From assembly GCF_032854445.1 (NCBI RefSeq), contig NC_088296.1, forward strand, positions 15,615,485-15,679,484: a stretch of 64,000 bases of DNA, given 5' to 3'. This document shows, one piece after another, positions 57,801-64,000 of this stretch. Both the position numbers and the translations under genes were made by a program. Under the pieces are notes generated by a model. The model saw nothing but the letters and a program-made list of their open reading frames with translations. It was not told the DNA's origin and did not search any database. The stretch is from Liolophura sinensis (Eukaryota; Mollusca; Polyplacophora; Chitonida; Chitonidae). Each line of letters opens with the position of its first letter. Positions within the stretch are counted from its first letter, which is position 1.

Positions 57801-60800
57801 CACTCACTTAATCCTTAAAACGTTAAACTCCAAGCACTCAAGTATTGGTGATGTTCGTCTCCAGTGTCTTGACGTTAGACCAATCAATTTTGTGTTGTAT
57901 ATTGGCTTGTAAAGGAAGCGCAACAAAAATTTCCCTAAACTGGAAAAATAATTGCTTGAAAATCATAAATCTGTGACTGAAAACAAATGACAGGACGGTA
58001 AATTGATAACCAAGCCAAGAGTTGGCTTATGTGTCATATCCCAATTAAAGGAGAAGTAAACTTTAAAAAAAATGACACTTTAGGCTAAAAAGAGCACATT
58101 TTTTTCTATCTGGTGATGCCTACTGCATAATTTTGTGATTTTTCCTTGCCATACACGTAAAGCCTGAAAACGGCTAAGCTGGCATAAATCGCTGAGTTCA
58201 TCATATCCTCCATCTTTAACACCCCGTAATTTATGCTGGGGGTGTGTTGCCTCTCAGTCAATGAGTCATTAAAACTGCCAGCTTGTTCGTGTAAACTCAG
58301 AACCTACATCTAACATCATGATCTCTCGACTGTCAAGCCGAACTGTACTGTTCACTTCCTTCTGGGAAGAAGAGTTCTACTGGAATGTACGAACTGCACT
58401 TCAGTGGTTCCGGACCACAATTCTCCTCCTAACACAGAAGACTTCAGCACTAGTTCTTAGGCAAAAATGGAGTCGCCCACAGTGGGTTTTGGCGCTGCCT
58501 TTATTCATAATTTATCAACTTGAGGTACATATTAGAATTTTTTTATGGCATGCACCTGCGAGGAAATGCATACTCTTTTCAATGGTATTTGTTTGATATT
58601 TAAATTTTCTTCTTTAACACCAGAAAAACCTAACTACTGGATCGTGATGGACACCACTCTCCAGAATAAGCTTAAACCCTCATCTATTCAGTGAGAGTGA
58701 GTGAGAGAGTGAGTGAGAGAGTGAGTGAGTGCTTGGAGTTTAGTATCATACTCAACAATTTTCCAGTCATATGATGATGAAGGAATCCTTAGGGTGCATG
58801 TAATGTGCCTCCTTGTCGCAGGACAGATTTCCACTGCTCTTTTATCTAGTGCTGCTTCACTGAGATGACTCACCGAAGGCAAGTAAGCCGCCCCACCCGA
58901 GCTATTATACTGATACGAGTCAACCAGTCATTGCAAGCGAGAAAGTTACAACAGTCTTAGGCGTGACTTGGCCCAGAATTGATCCTGAATCTACTGGTCC
59001 CGAAACGGACACTTTGGAGAGAGCGCACTTACTGTGTCTATGTTCTGTAGAATGTCCTGAAATGTTGGGTGAGACCTGAATGGTGTGAATCTACTGGTCC
59101 CGAAGTGGACACTTTGGAGAGAGCGCACTTACTGTGTCTATGTTCTGTAGAATGTCCTGAAATGTTGGGTGAGACCTGAATGGTGTGAATCTACTGGTCC
59201 CGAAGCGGACACTTTGGAGAGAGCGCACTTACTGTGTCTATGTTCTGTAGAATGTCCTGAAATGTTGGGTGAGACCTGAATGGTGTGAATCTACTGGTCC
59301 CGAAACGGACACTTTGGAGAGAGCGCACTTACTGTGTCTATGTTCTGCAGAATGTCCTGAAATGTTGGGTGAGACCTGAATGGTGTGAATCTACTGGTCC
59401 CAAAGCGGACACTTTGGAGAGAGCGCACTTACTGTGTCTATGTTCTGTAGAATGTCCTGAAATGTTGGGTGAGACCTGAATGGTGTGAATCTACTGGTCC
59501 AGAAGCGGACACTTTGGAGAGAGCGCACTTACTGTGTCTATGTTCTGTAGAATGTCCTGGAATGTTGGGTGAGACCTGAATGGTGTGAATCTACTGGTCC
59601 AGAAGCGGACACTTTGGAGAGAGCGCACTTACTGTGTCTATGTTCTGCAGAATGTCCTGAAATGTTGGGTGAGACCTGAATGGTGTGAATCTACTGGTCC
59701 CGAAGTGGACACTTTGGAGAGAGCCCACTTACTGTGTCTATGTTCTGTAGAATGTCCTGAAATGTTGGGTGAGACCTGAATGGTGTGAATCTACTGGTCC
59801 CGAAACGGACACTTTGGAGAGAGCGCACTTACTGTGTCTATGTTCTGTAGAATGTCCTGAAATGTTGGGTGAGACCTGAATGGTGTGAATCTACTGGTCC
59901 CGAAACGGACACTTTGGAGAGAGCGCACTTACTGTGTCTATGTTCTGTAGAATGTCCTGAAATGTTGGGTGAGACCTGAATGGTGTGAACAGCTCCTTCT
60001 GATACAGAAGCGTATACAGAAGATTGGGGTTGTGATGAAGTGACGAGGACAGGCATGAGTTGATAATTTCTAGCACCATTCGGATGACCTCCTCTAAAAC
60101 TGCTAACTCCTGGATCTGAAAAGACAGCAAGGCTTTTTACTTGGACATGATGGCTTTAATTTGACTTGTTTAACGCCACACTCAAAAAGATTTACTTTTA
60201 TACAACAGCCATCACTTTATAGAAAAACAAAGCCCCTGAGAGAAAACCACCGACCTTTCGCAAGTTACACAACAACTTTCCCTTATGTGATGTTCAGATA
60301 TAAAAATTATCTTGAACAAAGGCAAGTGGTTTCAAAGAATGTTCTACTGCTTATTGTCACCAAAGCCTCACAAACATGACAAATGAGGGAGTTACAAATT
60401 TCGTTTCCACAACTGAGTTTTGAACCTGCACCTTGTGTGTCCTTGACAGGCAAGTGCCTCTAACCACAAGAACATGTAGATTGACAGAGGCATTACTTAT
60501 GGATAACAATTCCTGGATTTATTGTGTTGGTGACGTTTCGATGTAGGTTCTTACATCGTTATCAAAACATATGGTTGGTTGGTGACGTTTCGATGTAGGT
60601 TCTTACATCGAAACGTCACCAACACAACAAATCCAGGAATTGTTATCCATAAGTAATGCCTCTGTCAATCTATACCATCCCAATTCCTAAATGCCTCTGA
60701 AAGAAGCCACAAGAACATGGCCCACATCCCTTGCTTATTAACAAACACCTACACACATATTTGGAGCCGCTGTTGCATGGAAACCATGGTGTGATAAATA

Positions 60801-63173
60801 GACAACGAGATCAGAATTACAGCACTGCTCTGAACACGAAGACCAGACTGCTGTACGAACTGCTCTTCGTTATTACTTACTGAGTCTTCGGAATCCTGTA
60901 TTTCGGGGTTTTTTTGTGACATCTTGGACAGCTGACAATCGGATCTGTTCAATCAACCGTGTGTGTTTTTTACAAAGCTGAGCAAACAGACTGTTAAGAG
61001 ACAGAAAAGAAATTTATTTGCTTGGTGTTTGACACCGTAATCAAGAATATTTCACTTCTACCACGGCTGACAGCATGGTGGGTGGAAATCCATAACCATC
61101 CCAAGGTGGAAGCATTTTATTAGTTTTTTGGACTAATGTAACTGATCATTAATATCTTTTTTTGAGTGAGACAATTTGCTTGATACTGACTGATTTATCT
61201 ACCTGACAGCGCCACTTCAGAGTTTTTTGTGTAGTCTGATTAATATCTTACCAGAAAAACTTCAGTGTTGGCATCAAATGGCCATTACCTGCTTCTGAAG
61301 GTGCACTCTTACAGGCCAAACTTTAGGTGAAATACGGTTATCTAAATGGAGGCGGTCACGAGGTATTTTGGGCACAAAACCAAATATTCATGACAAAATC
61401 TTTCAATGCAAAACCATGTGATGATGTGAAAGGATAATACTTTTACCCACACAAACAATGTTTGTTTTATGGATGTAGTTAAATGAATAGGATAGAAAAT
61501 TCATTTATTTATTTGATTTGATTAGTGGTTTACACCGTACTCAAGAATATTTCACTTGTACAACGGCAACCAGCATTATGGCGAGTGGAAACAGGGCAGG
61601 GAAACCAGAGAGAGGAAGCCAGTATGAGCTGGGCTTGAACTCACAGCGACCGCATTGGTGAGAGGCTCCTGGGTCATTACGCTGGATAGAAAACAAGGTA
61701 GAAATATCTATTGGCCTGAAAATGTCTCTGTCTAGATTTTCCTGAACAGAAATTTAATGCTTATTATGGTGCACTATCTTTATTATCTAGGAAGACTTAA
61801 AACTTTGAGTAAAATGAAGAACATATGCTAACAATGTTATGTGTAGTCAAACTTTCAAGCAAGGCACACTCACGGGAGGTAACTCTTGTCAAGGAAAGAC
61901 AACTGTTACCTGACTATCCTCTGAGCCACATAAGGATGAAGGTTTCTGAAATGGGCGGACATGTTTGCCAAAGCTGCCAGACAATTGGTGTGCAGATACT
62001 TGTCCTGAAAGATAAGCACAGTTATTGTTTAGATTAGTGTGAAAAATAACTTGAGTCAGGAATGCAGGCTAGTGTGTGTTTGTGGAAATTTTAATATCAA
62101 TCTTTAAATTTTGTATCTTCCTTTCCTATTTTAGCTGAAAATTGTGGTACAATAACTTACCCAGATTTTACGCTGACAAGCAATATTTTGACCTTGTTAC
62201 ATAAGAAACAACAACTTTTAATGTGATCTGAAATTTTGACTCCAGTCTATAAAGATTTCTACATGGATCAGGACATGATCTGCATATATATGCCGATGTA
62301 TTATATACTGAGGTCATGGGGCCCAAAAAAGGGTAGATAAAAAGGGCAACAAAATCGTTCAACTGCAGGAAGTGTTTTGACAGAAAAAAATGTAATAATG
62401 GAAAATTGCAAATTTGCAAAGCTGCAAGTGTTTTGGCAGAAAAAGATATAATATCTGAAAATTGCAAACTTTGCAAAGCTGCAATATTCTGCAAGAAGCC
62501 CCTTGTTAACTGATAAAGAAGACAATCCTTAAGCAATGTGGTTCCGTAGTAATCGAGTGATTTTGGAAATTTTACAATTCTTCCCACCGGGGTGAAGGGG
62601 ATCCCACCCATGACTACACGACCATGAGTAAAAATTTAAGTGAGCATGTCATAGTCATCCAGGGCTAAAAGTACCCTTTTAAGAATTATGTCACAGACAA
62701 AAAAGACAGGACAGCATAAATCTAACTCAGAGATGCCTGTTATAGCTGAGCACCTACCCTCATACGAGTCATGTTGTACTGTATAGTCCGAATCACTACC
62801 AAGATTAACAGACCCCCTAGGGTGATCTCGCTGATGACGCGCTCCTTAAACCAGGGGATTGTCTGCAATGTCTGAAAATTTAAAATTCAATACAAAAACA
62901 TGTTTTTCCAGATAATTAGTGTAGGTAAAAAGTGAACCAATTTTATAACTTATTAATATTCACATGCTTCTGAAGACGCAGTGGTATTGCTGAATCATAA
63001 ACTGCAATGCTATCGACATTCAGAAAAATACATTCCTGTGGACTTACAATTTCGTGGACAGATTTACTGAAGAATTCATCCTCGCTGAGCACCAGTAAGA
63101 TGATTAAAGCCATGTAGATATGGTGAGAGTTTCTGTCAGGGGCGTGGTACAGGATCTTCAGTATTGGCAACAC
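54702..63173 (-). CDS. DYM: Dymeclin, C-terminal seven coding exons (5' part off window)
   Basis: Seven exons on the minus strand encode about the last 296 residues of dymeclin (about 670 in vertebrates), a Golgi-associated peripheral protein whose human loss causes Dyggve-Melchior-Clausen dysplasia. Exons 5' to 3': 63048-63173, 62758-62871, 61910-62004, 60881-60990, 59933-60115, 56210-56323, 54702-54851, all with GT/AG borders. Diagnostic stretches are [90 protein letters not shown] and [13 protein letters not shown]. Phases agree except at exon 60881-60990, where an A7 run puts the frame one base out. The 59933-60115 splice donor lies at the edge of a 100-bp tandem array. The gene continues past position 64000. 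Confidence 0.95.
56210..56323 (-). CDS. DYM: DYM exon ([13 protein letters not shown]...RDRLK)
   Basis: Minus strand, acceptor TTCTCAG, donor AAA/GTAAGT, 38 codons, phase 0 to 0. Contains [20 protein letters not shown] and [18 protein letters not shown], matching the dymeclin region before [12 protein letters not shown]. Confidence 0.95.
56583..56680 (-). mobile_element. SINE family B, 3' fragment in DYM intron
   Basis: TTATTTATTTGATTGGTGTT through TATGGTGGGCGGAAACCGC, truncated. Confidence 0.8.
57455..57545 (-). mobile_element. SINE family B, degraded fragment in DYM intron
   Basis: TTTAATTTATTTGATTGG and a mutated body resembling ACTCGAGAATTTTTCACTTC; old copy. Confidence 0.6.
57617..57715. 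repeat. 31-bp tandem repeat (3 copies) in DYM intron
   Basis: GCAACCTCATTGGGTCAGGG followed by AATTTCAATCT, three times. Confidence 0.9.
57775..57840 (+). mobile_element. SINE family A, short 3' tail fragments
   Basis: Two copies of AAAACGTTAAAC with ACTC repeats match the family tail; the rest is missing. Confidence 0.5.
58045..58617. mobile_element. MITE-like element (TTAAAGGAGAAG termini), copy 2 in DYM intron
   Basis: Same family and orientation as 33163-33737. The left terminal repeat TTAAAGGAGAAGTAAACTTT is intact; the right end is slightly shortened (TTCTTCTTTAA). Confidence 0.8.
58687..59010 (-). mobile_element. SINE family A, minus-strand copy abutting the DYM tandem array
   Basis: Reverse complement of the family: GAGTGAGTGAGTGCTTGGAG tail, then the body, then the tRNA-like head ending CTACTGGTCCCGAAACGGAC. 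The head merges into the first 100-bp repeat unit, showing that the insertion preceded and took part in the tandem expansion. Confidence 0.9.
58985..59990 (-). repeat. 100-bp tandem array (10 copies) of DYM exon end + splice donor + SINE head
   Basis: Exact 100-bp period (CTACTGGTCC recurs at 58991, 59091, and on to 59891). On the minus strand each unit is 57 bases of DYM exon (TTCACACC...GACACA), then GTAAGT and about 43 bases of intron whose last part matches the reverse complement of the tRNA-like head of the adjacent SINE (58687-59010). Units differ by only a few substitutions, so expansion is recent. The highest-coordinate unit is the functional exon end. Confidence 0.95.
59933..60115 (-). 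CDS. DYM: DYM exon ([13 protein letters not shown]...QNIDT), donor at edge of tandem array
   Basis: Minus strand, acceptor TTTTCAG, donor ACA/GTAAGT, 61 codons, phase 0 to 0. Contains [31 protein letters not shown] and [16 protein letters not shown]. Its last 57 bases and the donor are repeated nine more times downstream in the intron (to about 58985). Reading past the first donor meets a TAG within 45 bases, so use of later donors would truncate the protein. Confidence 0.96.
60477..60672. repeat. Long inverted repeat (about 70-base arms) in DYM intron
   Basis: The left arm begins TAGATTGACAGAGGCATTAC (60477); the right arm ends with its complement (60672). Arms match over about 70 bases with only 1-3 differences. 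The loop also holds a direct copy of TTGGTGACGTTTCGATGTAG. A 13-base repeat CCACAAGAACATG sits just outside at 60464-60476 and at 60707-60719. Confidence 0.9.
60881..60990 (-). CDS. DYM: DYM exon with one-base frame discrepancy
   Basis: Minus strand, acceptor TTAACAG, donor TCA/GTAAGT. The entry frame reads [18 protein letters not shown], clearly dymeclin. As written the exon is 110 bases, so it leaves the frame of the next exon ([13 protein letters not shown]). An A7 run (plus-strand T7 at 60909-60915) lies in the middle; the part after it is in phase with the next exon only in a frame one base off. The cause may be a base-call or assembly error, a real allele, or an unseen splicing difference. 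Confidence 0.85.
61013..61110 (-). mobile_element. SINE family B, fragment in DYM intron
   Basis: ATTTATTTGCTTGGTGTTTG, ATCAAGAATATTTCACTTC and GGTGGGTGGAAATCC match the reverse tail half. Confidence 0.7.
61500..61690 (-). mobile_element. SINE family B, minus-strand copy in DYM intron
   Basis: TTCATTTATTTATTTGATTT through CTCCTGGGTCATTACGCTGG with an internal deletion; most of the family is present. Confidence 0.85.
61910..62004 (-). CDS. DYM: DYM exon ([16 protein letters not shown]...)
   Basis: Minus strand, acceptor CTTTCAG, donor AG/GTAACA, 31 codons plus two bases. Contains [20 protein letters not shown], the most conserved dymeclin signature in the window. Confidence 0.97.
62510..62660 (-). 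repeat. Dispersed repeat shared with 18640-18760 (DYM intron)
   Basis: TACAATTCTTCCCACCGGGG and CATGACTACACGACCATGAG are the reverse of the 18640-18760 copy. Confidence 0.75.
62758..62871 (-). CDS. DYM: DYM exon ([12 protein letters not shown]...TRMR)
   Basis: Minus strand, acceptor TTTTCAG, donor AGG/GTAGGT, 38 codons, phase 0 to 0. A second AG nine bases downstream would drop three residues; the longer form is chosen because it restores full alignment to vertebrate dymeclin. Contains [20 protein letters not shown]. Confidence 0.95.
63048..63173 (-). CDS. DYM: DYM exon ([10 protein letters not shown]...SVHEI)
   Basis: Minus strand, acceptor ATTTCAG, donor ATT/GTAAGT, 42 codons, phase 0 to 0. 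Contains [20 protein letters not shown] and [14 protein letters not shown], a hallmark dymeclin segment. Confidence 0.96.
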
Positions 63174-64000
63174 CTGAAATGACACGAGGCAACTGTAGCG
63201 AATGCAGACCAAAATAATCTTCAACACAAACGTGCGTAAAATAAAAACGGTTTAACATACACTGAAAGCAAACAGTATCCCAGGTTCCGTTTAAAGTTTA
63301 GTGTTCACTGTCCTGGAGGTCACCTTCAAAGTACATGGCGAAAAAACTGCCGAGTTCAATGTCCTCCCTAATTCTTAAGACAAGCTCTCCTTCGCTCTTT
63401 CCTTTCACATTTCATTCCTTAGTTAATTACTATACACTTCCAGGAGTTCTACTAAAATGTGGACTTGGATTTTCCTGTCAGTTTAGGTTTACTGCAACTT
63501 TGTAAATAACCACAGTAAGAAGACAATAAATGTAATTTAGGTGTCCATTAGTATTTAGTATCAGTTCTTAGCACACATGTCACGACAGCAACAATCCAAA
63601 TATAAAAGAAAGCAACACTTCAAAATCACATAAGGCAACAAATCAAATACAAAAAAAATAAAAACATCTCAAATCACAAAAAGCAACAATACATCCAAAA
63701 AATGCTTCGAGCTCTCCTGTAGGAGACACAAAAATGCAAACTTTGGCTCAATACATGAAGTACACAAATCATGAATTTAGTAATTTACGGTAATTAATAT
63801 GCATACAGAGCATCAGTAATGGAACATCCCTTTGTGTTACGGTCCTTTATAAAACTTCACTTCAATACATACCACATTTTTTAGATACCAACCCTAACAT
63901 TCTGTTTAACTTTGATTCTAATACACAATACACCAAGAAGGAATTCAGCAATTTATGGTATTTAATATGTACAAACCAAATCAACAATGGAATATCCCCC
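63174..64000. other. DYM intron running off the window
   Basis: No further dymeclin exon is recognised upstream of the exon at 63048-63173; AT-rich. Confidence 0.6.

Noticed and set aside
59285-59779. Plus-strand frames of 64 codons in the 100-bp array
   Set aside because: Antisense readings of the DYM-derived tandem repeat.

Overview
The window is animal nuclear DNA: AT-rich, with intron-split genes that have GT/AG borders, long non-coding stretches, tRNA-derived SINEs, MITE-like elements, a Tc1 transposon and several minisatellites. The SINE families (one with a CACT-repeat tail, one with an AAATA-type tail) and the sequence texture suggest a lophotrochozoan, most likely a mollusc. The species is inferred, not shown.

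Three protein-coding loci are recognisable. (1) On the + strand, 28107-28639 is the last coding exon of an inhibitory SMAD (SMAD6/7), the antagonist of TGF-beta/BMP signalling, followed by a long 3' UTR. Its 5' exons were not found in the 28 kb upstream. (2) On the + strand, 35047-43641 is a PRDM9-family gene (Meisetz-like histone H3 methyltransferase with a DNA-binding finger array). All expected modules are present in order: KRAB-related, SSXRD, zinc knuckle, PR/SET, a lone finger, then 12 near-identical 84-bp C2H2 fingers that differ mainly at DNA-contact positions. (3) On the - strand, 63173-54702 holds the seven 3'-terminal coding exons of dymeclin (DYM), a Golgi-associated protein. The gene continues beyond the right edge.

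Layout: 1-28.1 kb is non-coding, with SINEs, MITEs, an exon-like duplicated segment and three minisatellites (37-bp, about 42-46-bp and 39-bp units). 28.1-32.7 kb is the I-SMAD exon plus 3' UTR. 33.1-33.7 kb is a MITE. 35.0-43.6 kb is the PRDM9-like gene, with MITEs in its introns and a roughly 1-kb direct repeat flanking its 3' half. 46.8-48.3 kb is an apparently intact Tc1 element. 49.3-54.7 kb is non-coding and probably includes the DYM 3' UTR. 54.7-63.2 kb is DYM, with a 100-bp x 10 tandem array made from its own exon end, splice donor and the head of a SINE.

The most notable observations are the PRDM9-like finger array, the ten-fold tandem copying of a DYM splice donor, a one-base frame problem in an A7 run of a DYM exon, the I-SMAD/DYM neighbourhood that recalls human 18q21, and the intact Tc1 element.
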